Shown piece by piece: positions 1 to 6,217 of a DNA stretch of 17,765 nt (positions within the stretch are counted from its first letter, which is position 1; each line of letters begins with the position of its first letter). The translations under genes were made by a program, and so were the position numbers. The notes under the pieces are model-generated. The model saw nothing but the letters and a program-made list of their open reading frames with translations, was not told the DNA's origin and did not search any database. Source of the DNA: an uncultured Collinsella sp. Lineage in GTDB: Bacteria; Actinomycetota; Coriobacteriia; Coriobacteriales; Coriobacteriaceae. The stretch lies in assembly GCA_902478935.1 (NCBI GenBank), contig CABSMV010000027.1, positions 1 through 17,765 on the forward strand. The letters are read 5' to 3'.

Positions 1-1
1 C

Positions 2-20
2 AGATGTGTATAAGAGACAG
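2..20 (+). other. Tn5 mosaic-end (Nextera adapter) remnant, not genomic
   Basis: Bases 2-20 match exactly the 19-bp Tn5 transposase mosaic end that flanks inserts in Nextera libraries. The contig begins with it, so it is untrimmed adapter rather than a natural transposon end. It creates a false ATG at base 4 and a spurious peptide start (MCIRDS) fused in frame to the first gene. Genomic sequence starts at base 21. Confidence 0.95.
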
Positions 21-21
21 C

Positions 22-408
22 GAGAACTCCACGCTCCAGGTGAGTGCCGCCTTTGTAACCGCGTTGATCCCTACGCTCTTCACGCAAGGTGCCCCCTCGT
101 TCCTCTCCCCCAGCATTGCCGCCGGCATCGATTGGCGCGCCGTTGCCATGCTCGGCATTGTCAACACCGGACTCGGTTGCCTGCTCTACTTTAGCGCCGT
201 CGCCAAACTGCCCGTGCAGACCGTCGCCGTCGTCGGCTACCTTGAGCCGCTTTCGGCCGTCGTGTTCTCGGCCGTCCTTTTGGGCGAAACCATAACACCG
301 GTCCGCCTGATGGGCGCCGCGTTTATCATCGGCGGCGCGATTTTTTGCGAACTCGCCGGCAAACGCGCAAACACCAAGGCTGGCATCGCCCAGACAGCAC
401 GTGCTTAA
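22..408 (+). CDS. EamA/DMT-family permease, C-terminal part (5'-truncated)
   Basis: Partial gene cut by the contig end; about 128 codons remain and the real start is missing. The residues resemble the second EamA repeat of drug/metabolite-transporter family permeases: hydrophobic segments around IDWRAVAMLGIVNTGLGCLL, a conserved GYLEPLSAVVFSAVLLGE-type stretch (helix 9 with the family's LEP and a following GE), then a last helix rich in Gly, Ala and Ile. It ends in a short polar tail. The family exports or imports small metabolites (amino acids, nucleotide derivatives) across the inner membrane; the substrate cannot be told from this fragment. A full EamA protein has about 300 residues, so more than half is missing. 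An apparent ATG at base 4 lies in adapter sequence and is not a start. Confidence 0.85.
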   Translation, partial: ENSTLQVSAAFVTALIPTLFTQGAPSFLSPSIAAGIDWRAVAMLGIVNTGLGCLLYFSAVAKLPVQTVAVVGYLEPLSAVVFSAVLLGETITPVRLMGAAFIIGGAIFCELAGKRANTKAGIAQTARA

Positions 409-442
409 TAGCCCCTGCTCTGAAATACTACCTGCGTACATG

Positions 443-466
443 AATAATCCCCAGATGGGGATTATT
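443..466. terminator. Perfect 10-bp inverted repeat, possible terminator
   Basis: Arms 443-452 (AATAATCCCC) and 457-466 (GGGGATTATT) pair perfectly around a 4-base AGAT loop. It lies 35 bases past the permease stop and about 80 bases before kup. The stem has an A-rich left side and a U-rich right side, as in many intrinsic terminators, but no further U-run follows. It could end the permease transcript, or be an operator or leader hairpin for kup. Confidence 0.45.
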
Positions 467-547
467 GTCTAAAACACCCCGATGTGCCAAACTGCTCTTA
501 TATGTATAAAGATGGCATAAAGGTCTACTGCTCTTTGCAGAGGCCAG

Positions 548-2797
548 ATGTCCAAGGGAGTCCACGTGGCACAGAACAAGCTGGAGGCAAGCCTCCAAGA
601 CCAGCGTAGTCAAGGCGGGCATGGAGCCATTCCCCTCTCCGCTGGCATGCTGCTCGTAACGCTCGGCGTCGTCTACGGTGACATCGGCACGAGCCCCATG
701 TACACCATGAAATCAATCGTCGCCAACAACGGCGGCATCGGCACCGTCAGCGAAGATATGATCCTTGGCGCGCTTTCGCTCGTCATCTGGACCATGACGC
801 TCGTGACCACGGTCAAGTACGTGGTAATCGCCATGAAGGCCGATAACCACAACGAAGGCGGCATCTTCGCCCTGTTCAGTCTCGTGCGCAAGGTGGCACC
901 GTGGCTGATTCTGCCCGCCATGATCGGCGGCGCGGCGCTGCTCGCCGACGGCATCCTCACCCCCGCGGTCACGGTCACCACAGCCATCGAGGGTCTGCGC
1001 ACCATCGAGTGGGGCCACGCGCTATTGGGTGACGGGCAAACCAACGTCATCATTATTACCATCATCATTATCTGCGGCCTATTTGCCATGCAGCGCGCCG
1101 GCACCTCGTCAATCGGCAAGCTGTTCGGCCCGCTTATGACGCTATGGTTCCTGTTCCTGGCGGGCGCCGGCCTGTTCAACATGCTCGGCAACCTGTCCAT
1201 CCTACGCGCGCTCAACCCCATCCGCGGCATCATGTTCCTGTTCTCGCCCATCAACCACTCGGGCATCATGGTGCTCGGCTTCGTCTTCCTGTCGACGACC
1301 GGCGCCGAGGCGCTCTATTCGGACATGGGTCACGTGGGCAAGGCTAACATTTACGCATCCTGGCCGTTCGTAAAGGCGGCCCTCATCCTTAACTATCTGG
1401 GTCAGGGCGCTTGGCTGCTCGCCAACAACTCCAATCCCCAGATGCTCGCGATGGATATCGTCAACCCGTTCTATATGATGCTTCCCGAGCCCCTGCGCCC
1501 CTTTGCCATCGTGCTTTCGGCCGTAGCGGCCATCATCGCCTCGCAGGCGCTCATTACCGGCTCGTTCTCGCTGGTATCCGAGGCCACGCGTCTCAACCTT
1601 ATGCCGCATCTGCGCATCCACTACCCCAGCGACACCAAGGGCCAGCTCTATATTCCGCTTGTCAACAACATCATGTGGGTCGGCTGCATCTTCATCGTGC
1701 TGTTGTTCCAAAACTCCGAGCGCATGGAGAGCGCCTATGGCCTCGCCATTACCGTGACCATGCTCATGACCACGACGCTTTTGACGAGCTACATCGCCGG
1801 CATCCTCAAGCACAAGCTGGGTGCCTGCGTCTTCGCCCTGCTCTTTGGTGCCATTGAGCTGTGCTTCTTCGCCTCGTGCCTCACCATGTTCTTTGACGGC
1901 GGCTACGTCATGATCTTCCTGGCCGCACTGCTGTTCGGCCTTATGTATGTGTGGCGTCGCGGTACCGCCATCGAGCGCACGCAGACGATTCTGCTGCCCG
2001 TCTCCAAGTACATTGACCAGCTCAACCGCCTGCGCAACGACGAGACCTACCCCGTACTCGCCGACAATCTGGTGTTCCTCACCAACAGCCCCGATCCGCT
2101 CACACTCGACCGCGACGTGCTCTATTCCATCCTGGACAAACATCCCAAGCGCGCTAAGGCATATTGGTTCATCAACGTACACGTTACCGACGAGCCCTAT
2201 ACGCACGAGTATTCCGTTGAGACCTTTGGCACAGACTTCCTGTTCCGCGTGCGCTTGGACCTGGGCTTTAAGGTCAATCAGCGCATCAACGCCTACCTGC
2301 GCCAGATCGTTGGCGACCTGATGGCATCGGGTGAGTTGCCACCGCAGCATCACACCTACTCCATCTACGAGACACGCGGCAACGTGGGCGACTTCCGTTT
2401 TTGCATGCTGCGCAAGATGCTTGCCCCCGAAACGGACATCAACCGCAACGACCATCGCGTCATGGCCATCAAGTACGCCGTCCGCCGCGCCTGCGGAAGC
2501 CCGGCACGTTGGTATGGCCTCGAGAACTCGGCCATCATCATCGAGTACGTGCCGCTGTTTGCCCGCATGCGCCCGGCCGTTAAGCTCGTGCGCACCCAGG
2601 TGCCGCTCGAGGTTCAGATCGAAGAGGCCGAGGAAATGGAAGTCGACATCTTCTCGGACGACCTGGTCAACGGCAACGAGGCCGGCAAGAGCATGAACGT
2701 CGATCCCACCGAGCTGCTCGAGAGCGTCGCCGATACACCCGAGCAACAGCAACTCGACGGACTCGAGAGCACCCAGCTCAACGACGCCAACTTCTAG
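548..2797 (+). CDS. kup: Kup-family potassium uptake transporter
   Basis: Low-affinity K+ uptake permease of the KUP/HAK/KT family, probably a K+/H+ symporter in the cytoplasmic membrane. Family signatures are clear: GVVYGDIGTSP at residues 40-50, KADNHNEGGIFAL at 97-109, and DGILTPAVTVTTAIEGL at 134-150. Roughly twelve membrane segments run to about residue 460, followed by a long soluble domain of almost 290 residues. At 749 residues it is longer than E. coli Kup (622); the extra length is mainly an acidic tail rich in Glu, Asp and Gln. The chosen ATG has AGAGG at 539-543, only 4 bases away. A GTG at 566 in the same frame has AAGGGAG at 554-560 with a 5-base spacer and may be the true start, which would remove six residues. 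Related Kup proteins in Gram-positives bind c-di-AMP; nothing visible here tests that. Confidence 0.95.
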   Translation: MSKGVHVAQNKLEASLQDQRSQGGHGAIPLSAGMLLVTLGVVYGDIGTSPMYTMKSIVANNGGIGTVSEDMILGALSLVIWTMTLVTTVKYVVIAMKADNHNEGGIFALFSLVRKVAPWLILPAMIGGAALLADGILTPAVTVTTAIEGLRTIEWGHALLGDGQTNVIIITIIIICGLFAMQRAGTSSIGKLFGPLMTLWFLFLAGAGLFNMLGNLSILRALNPIRGIMFLFSPINHSGIMVLGFVFLSTTGAEALYSDMGHVGKANIYASWPFVKAALILNYLGQGAWLLANNSNPQMLAMDIVNPFYMMLPEPLRPFAIVLSAVAAIIASQALITGSFSLVSEATRLNLMPHLRIHYPSDTKGQLYIPLVNNIMWVGCIFIVLLFQNSERMESAYGLAITVTMLMTTTLLTSYIAGILKHKLGACVFALLFGAIELCFFASCLTMFFDGGYVMIFLAALLFGLMYVWRRGTAIERTQTILLPVSKYIDQLNRLRNDETYPVLADNLVFLTNSPDPLTLDRDVLYSILDKHPKRAKAYWFINVHVTDEPYTHEYSVETFGTDFLFRVRLDLGFKVNQRINAYLRQIVGDLMASGELPPQHHTYSIYETRGNVGDFRFCMLRKMLAPETDINRNDHRVMAIKYAVRRACGSPARWYGLENSAIIIEYVPLFARMRPAVKLVRTQVPLEVQIEEAEEMEVDIFSDDLVNGNEAGKSMNVDPTELLESVADTPEQQQLDGLESTQLNDANF

Positions 2798-2819
2798 CGA
2801 CGTCACAAATCAACGACAG

Positions 2820-2860
2820 CGGCCCTGCACCTCACGAGAGACGCAGGGCCGTCTTGTATT
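2820..2860 (+). terminator. Intrinsic terminator after kup
   Basis: A 9-bp GC stem (CGGCCCTGC at 2820-2828 with GCAGGGCCG at 2843-2851) is followed by TCTTGTATT. It lies 22 bases past the kup stop and faces the convergent hydrolase gene that ends at 2877, so it may also serve the minus strand, although no strong U-run is seen there. Confidence 0.75.
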
Positions 2861-2876
2861 GCAGTAAAGCTAGCGG

Positions 2877-3842
2877 CTACGAACGACGCGGCTCGGGAAC
2901 CACGAGTCTATCGGGGCTCGCGCCCTCGGCATCCATCAGGCTCACGTAGCGAATCGACGGATCCCCATACATCGCGTAGTAATAATTGCCCGTGCGCGCG
3001 CTAAAGCATCCGGTGTAGATAGTCTTCTCGAACTTGCCATCGCCCATCCTGGACGCTCCCTCGATCATCACCACGCCCTCGAGCGAGCGGAACATGCGAA
3101 CGACGTTTTCGGTCTCGCTCTCCTTTTGCGGGTAATTGGCATTGAGGTACGCCGCCTTTACAAAACGGCTCGGCGAATAGCAATCGCCCGGAATGCCGCG
3201 CATGCCGGCACCGGCTCCATAGGGCTTGAGCTCGGCGCCACGCCATGTCGCCGTCTGCGGAAAATCGCTTGTGGCGGTGATATAGGTGCGCAGGTTTTCC
3301 ATGTGCCACGGGAAGGTCGGCTGGTTGGCAAGGGTATCGACCGGATCGTCGTATACATGCAGGCCGTCAGCCATCATCTCGACCACGATGCTGCGTTGGC
3401 TGTCGCCGATAATCCAATGGAGCAGCGACACGCCCAGCCCCTCTCCGGCAGATTTGGCGACAATCACCGTGTCGCGCAGCGCGGCCTCGACCTCATCGAC
3501 CGTCGAGAACGTCGCTGCCACCCACAGGGGGAACTCATAGGCCGCGATATTGGTCTTGCCGTCGACAGGGTCCTCGGCATACTCGGCATAACCCGGGAAA
3601 TTGAGACCCGCCACGGCGAGGCCCGCATCGTTACCGCAATCGAAAAACATGGGATAGTTCTTGTAATCGATGCACATACCGATCACCGCGTGTGCCGCCG
3701 ACGCATCGTCGATAAACGAATACGGAATGTGAAACCCGCGCGGCATCACGCGAACCTGTTGGCCGTAGTCAAAGCTCCAGTCGAGGTTGCGGCCCAAATA
3801 CATGTGGCCAGAATTATCGGTAAATCGAATACTCGTGCACAT
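2877..3842 (-). CDS. bsh: Choloylglycine hydrolase family enzyme, probable bile salt hydrolase
   Basis: N-terminal-nucleophile amidase of the choloylglycine hydrolase/penicillin V acylase family (321 residues, normal length). In gut bacteria such enzymes cleave the amide bond of glycine- or taurine-conjugated bile acids in the cytoplasm. I place the start at 3842, 21 codons inside the longest frame, because this puts Cys2 next to the removable Met (MCTSIRF) and follows a strong AGGAGG. Cys2, Arg18 and Asp21 (GRNLDW) match the family catalytic positions. Asn81 lies in AGLNFPGYA, as in bile salt hydrolases rather than the Tyr common in penicillin acylases. ANQPTF (172-177) matches the usual TNxP loop except for Ala in place of Thr. 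GIPGDCYSPSRF ends at Arg226, equivalent to the conserved Arg228. No signal peptide is seen. Substrate is inferred: penicillin V or N-acyl homoserine lactone acylase activity is not excluded. Confidence 0.88.
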   Translation of the reverse strand: MCTSIRFTDNSGHMYLGRNLDWSFDYGQQVRVMPRGFHIPYSFIDDASAAHAVIGMCIDYKNYPMFFDCGNDAGLAVAGLNFPGYAEYAEDPVDGKTNIAAYEFPLWVAATFSTVDEVEAALRDTVIVAKSAGEGLGVSLLHWIIGDSQRSIVVEMMADGLHVYDDPVDTLANQPTFPWHMENLRTYITATSDFPQTATWRGAELKPYGAGAGMRGIPGDCYSPSRFVKAAYLNANYPQKESETENVVRMFRSLEGVVMIEGASRMGDGKFEKTIYTGCFSARTGNYYYAMYGDPSIRYVSLMDAEGASPDRLVVPEPRRS

Positions 3843-3899
3843 AGCGCCTCCTAGCCTTACGTTCTTGCTAATTTCATTGTCTCCAAACAAAAAGGCGCT

Positions 3900-3941
3900 A
3901 AACACAAAAGCCCGGACATGACAACAATGTCACGCCCGGAC
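3900..3941 (-). terminator. Minus-strand intrinsic terminator between the deformylase-like gene and bsh
   Basis: Arms 3910-3923 and 3928-3941 form a 14-bp stem with a 4-base loop. In minus-strand RNA all 14 positions pair, three of them as G-U. In plus-strand RNA the same three become A-C mismatches, so the fold belongs to the minus strand. The minus-strand tail reads TTTTGTGTT, a usable U-run. It should end transcription of the deformylase-like gene before bsh, giving bsh its own short leader of about 60 bases. Confidence 0.75.
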
Positions 3942-3983
3942 TATTCAAGCAGGATAAACTCAACCAAGTTAACCCCGCAGGTC

Positions 3984-4092
3984 GTCTAAGGGGTCAAAGT
4001 GCCGCAGATTGCCACGAAAGAGGAGCGAAGCGTACTTAAGGTACGCGAGCGACGATTGAGCGGCAAGGTGCGGTGCTTTGGTCCCCTTAGAC
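3984..4092. repeat. 109-bp imperfect palindrome overlapping the deformylase-like stop codon
   Basis: Arms 3984-4006 and 4069-4092 are inverted copies starting with GTCTAAGGGG and ending with CCCCTTAGAC. In plus-strand RNA the arms pair along their whole length with one bulged base and three G-U pairs; in minus-strand RNA those three become mismatches. Inside are a second pair, TTGCC (4009-4013) with GGCAA (4062-4066), and a tip hairpin GCGTAC (4030-4035) with GTACGC (4041-4046). The right arm contains the stop codon of the neighbouring gene. It could be a structured RNA, a miniature mobile element or an intergenic repeat. No second copy is in this window. Confidence 0.65.
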
Positions 4093-4506
4093 CAACTTTC
4101 CAAGACAGTGGTCGATCATATGCTGGACCATCTGCGCCTCGAAGCCGACGAAGTCCTGCTTGCGCTCGCGCATCTTGCCGTCGACGATCACGTCATAAGC
4201 GACCTTGCACTTGATATAGCGCGTGGACTTGGTGACCTCCTCGTGCGTCAGGCAGCTCTCCTCCATCTTGCTGGCGCCCAGGCCAAACACCAGACGGGGG
4301 TTGTAGAGCACGTGGGGCTCGCCGGCATCGTCCAGGTAGACGCAAACCTTCTTGGTAACGCCAATCTGGTTAGCGGCAAGGCAGCCGGCATCGTCGAGCG
4401 ACTTGATGGTATCGATCAGGTCCTGAGCAACCGACTCGTCCTCGACGGTCGCAACCTCGCAACGCTGGGACAGGATAGCCTCGTCGTGGCAAAGCTCTTT
4501 AATCAT
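4087..4506 (-). CDS. Peptide-deformylase-like protein with altered active site
   Basis: A 139-residue protein of the peptide deformylase fold, somewhat shorter than the usual 150-190 residues. Genuine deformylases are metalloenzymes that remove formyl from the N-terminal Met of new proteins. Motif I is recognisable as GCLAANQIG (41-49). Motif II, normally EGCLS, is ESCLT (83-87) and keeps the metal-binding Cys85. Motif III, normally QHExDH, is QHMIDH (128-133): both metal-binding His remain (129, 133) but the catalytic Glu is Met130. The protein may therefore bind metal without normal deformylation, or work differently. The start at 4506 is chosen over an ATG four codons upstream because GGAGG lies 5 bases before it, inside the longer reading. 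The gene is probably monocistronic, ended by the hairpin at 3910-3941. I leave out the symbol def because the key residue is missing. Confidence 0.8.
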   Translation of the reverse strand: MIKELCHDEAILSQRCEVATVEDESVAQDLIDTIKSLDDAGCLAANQIGVTKKVCVYLDDAGEPHVLYNPRLVFGLGASKMEESCLTHEEVTKSTRYIKCKVAYDVIVDGKMRERKQDFVGFEAQMVQHMIDHCLGKLV

Positions 4507-4539
4507 ACGTTCCTCCATAGGGGTCGTTGTATCCGCTTA

Positions 4540-4545
4540 AGTATA
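4540..4545 (-). promoter_or_regulatory. Possible -10 element for the deformylase-like gene
   Basis: Minus-strand TATACT, 33 bases before the chosen start codon, matches TATAAT at five of six positions. No good -35 is seen 16-18 bases upstream. An imperfect palindrome, TTTTC (4559-4563) with GAAAA (4568-4572), lies just upstream and could be an operator. Confidence 0.3.
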
Positions 4546-4699
4546 CGGTACCCACACATTTTCATGCGAAAAATACCGTCCGTCTGCTACAAAGCGCCGA
4601 ACATCAACATGCGAGGAACAACAGCGTCGTAAAGGGGCTATAGTGGGAGCGTTCGTGTCAATCGGCCTAAACTCGGGGCCGAACAAGGAAAGGGTATGC

Positions 4700-6010
4700 A
4701 TGGACGAACTATTTCACGTCAGTGAGCGCAAGTCCACAATCGGGACCGAACTTCGCGCTGGACTGACAACATTCCTGGCGATGGCCTACATCATCGCCGT
4801 CAACCCCGCGGTGCTCTCGGGCGCTGGCATCGATGCGGGAGCGCTCGCCTGCGCCACCTGCCTGGGCGCCGGCATCATGACCATCTGCATGGGCATCTTC
4901 GCCAACCGCCCGCTCGCCTGCGCGTCGGGCTTAGGCGTCAACGCGATGATCGCTGGAATCACCACCACCGTCTGCGGCGGTGACTGGCACGTGGCCATGA
5001 GCGTCATCTTCCTTGAGGGCGTCGTCATCTTGCTGCTCGTGCTTTGTGGCCTGCGCGAGGCCATCATGGACGCCATCCCGGTTGTCCTGCGTCACGCCAT
5101 CTCGGTGGGTCTGGGCCTGTTCATCGCCATGATTGGCCTGTGCGATGCCGGCATTATCACCGCTGGCGCCGGTACACTCGTCGGTCTGGGCGACATCACC
5201 TCCCCCACCTTCATCGTCGGCATCATCTCCATCCTGGTGACGGTCGCCCTCGCCTGCCGCAACGTCCCCGGCTCGCTGCTCATCGGCATCGTCGTCGCCG
5301 TCATCGCCGGTATCCCCCTAGGTGTGACCCAGGCTCCGACCGGCATCATCGCCCCGCTCGACTTCTCGAGCATCGGTGGTCCTATCGCCGACGCCGGCGG
5401 CGTGCCCGCCATCGTCAAGGTCCTTACCGACCCCGCGCTCCTCGTCATCTCGTTCTCGCTGCTCATGAGTGACTTCTTCGACACCATGGGCACCGCGATG
5501 GCCGTGGCCAAGCAGGGCGAGTTCCTCACCGACGACGGCAACGTCGAGAATATCAAGGAAATCTTGATCGTCGACTCCGCCGCCGCTGCTGTGGGCGGTT
5601 TCATGGGCGTCTCCTCCATCACCACCTTCGTCGAGTCCACCTCTGGCGCTGCCGACGGTGGCCGCACGGGTCTCACCTCCGTCACCACCGGCGTGCTGTT
5701 CATTCTCGCCGCGTTCTTCTCCCCCATCGTCACCATCGTTTCCAGCGCCGCCACCTGCGGTGCTCTGGTCTACGTCGGCTACCTCATGATGAGCGAGGCC
5801 TCCGAGATCGACTGGTCCGACGTGTCGCAGGGTTTCCCGGCGTTCATGATTGTCGCCGGCGTGCCCTTCACCTACTCCATCTCTGCCGGCATTGGCCTGG
5901 GCTTTATCGCCTACGTGATCGTCGCGCTCTTTAAGGGCGAGGCCTCCAAGATCAAGCCGCTCATGTGGATCGCAGCCCTCGCCTTCCTCGTCTACTTCTT
6001 TGTAGCGTAG
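4700..6010 (+). CDS. NCS2-family purine permease (AzgA/PbuG type)
   Basis: Integral membrane permease of 436 residues, the usual length of the AzgA/PbuG branch that imports adenine, guanine or hypoxanthine by proton symport. The N-terminus ELRAGLTTFLAMAYIIAVNP (17-36), the PLACASGLGVNAM segment (71-83) and SDFFDTMGTAMAV in the second half fit this branch rather than the UraA/xanthine branch. About 12-14 hydrophobic segments fill the chain. The start at 4700 is chosen over an upstream in-frame codon at 4643 because AAGGAAAGGG (4685-4694) precedes it by 5 bases and the protein then begins where the family begins. No purine riboswitch was recognised upstream. A strong terminator follows. The last 14 codons, stop and terminator are repeated as a fossil near 8028, showing that this gene's 3' end belongs to the duplicated unit. 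The exact base transported is not determined. Confidence 0.9.
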   Translation: MDELFHVSERKSTIGTELRAGLTTFLAMAYIIAVNPAVLSGAGIDAGALACATCLGAGIMTICMGIFANRPLACASGLGVNAMIAGITTTVCGGDWHVAMSVIFLEGVVILLLVLCGLREAIMDAIPVVLRHAISVGLGLFIAMIGLCDAGIITAGAGTLVGLGDITSPTFIVGIISILVTVALACRNVPGSLLIGIVVAVIAGIPLGVTQAPTGIIAPLDFSSIGGPIADAGGVPAIVKVLTDPALLVISFSLLMSDFFDTMGTAMAVAKQGEFLTDDGNVENIKEILIVDSAAAAVGGFMGVSSITTFVESTSGAADGGRTGLTSVTTGVLFILAAFFSPIVTIVSSAATCGALVYVGYLMMSEASEIDWSDVSQGFPAFMIVAGVPFTYSISAGIGLGFIAYVIVALFKGEASKIKPLMWIAALAFLVYFFVA

Positions 6011-6036
6011 CGGCAAAGCTGCCAAAGCAGAACACC

Positions 6037-6077
6037 AAAGCGCGGAGTCGCATCGAGCGGCTCCGCGCTTTTCTTTT
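6037..6077 (+). terminator. Intrinsic terminator of the purine permease
   Basis: AAAGCGCGGAG (6037-6047) pairs perfectly with CTCCGCGCTTT (6061-6071), an 11-bp stem, and a TTTTCTTTT tract ends at 6077. It starts 26 bases past the permease stop. A diverged copy lies at 8099-8137. Confidence 0.9.
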
Positions 6078-6120
6078 AAAGCCAGGCGACGCACGGACGC
6101 GCGATGTATTGCTTCCCAAG

Positions 6121-6178
6121 TTTTGGACATTTTGCCCTCCAAACGGCACTACCGCCGGCTACATCCTGCAGATATGCT
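6121..6178 (+). promoter_or_regulatory. Conserved leader block upstream of surface protein A
   Basis: Bases 6121-6159 match 8180-8218 in front of the second copy with one mismatch in 39, while the sequence before the block has diverged strongly. It holds an inverted repeat, TTTGG (6122-6126) and CCAAA (6139-6143), which could be an operator. A -10-like TATGCT lies at 6173-6178, 39 bases before the start codon. No convincing -35 is seen. Confidence 0.4.
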
Positions 6179-6217
6179 GGGCGTAATCGCATAGGCCCTA
6201 TGAGGATGGGAGTAACC

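Noticed and set aside
409..547. c-di-AMP (ydaO-type) riboswitch upstream of kup
   Set aside because: The region is only 139 bases and shows a single small hairpin, with none of the conserved ydaO blocks.
1202..2806. 534-codon open frame on the minus strand
   Set aside because: It lies antisense across kup, has the low-complexity composition of a GC-rich shadow frame, and has no ribosome site or family match.
3999..4214. 71-codon frame on the plus strand within the 109-bp palindrome
   Set aside because: It is basic and low-complexity, has no ribosome site and follows the palindrome and antisense sequence; a structured element explains it better.
4507..4699. Purine riboswitch upstream of the purine permease
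   Set aside because: I could not find the conserved loop sequences or the three-way-junction core of the purine aptamer.
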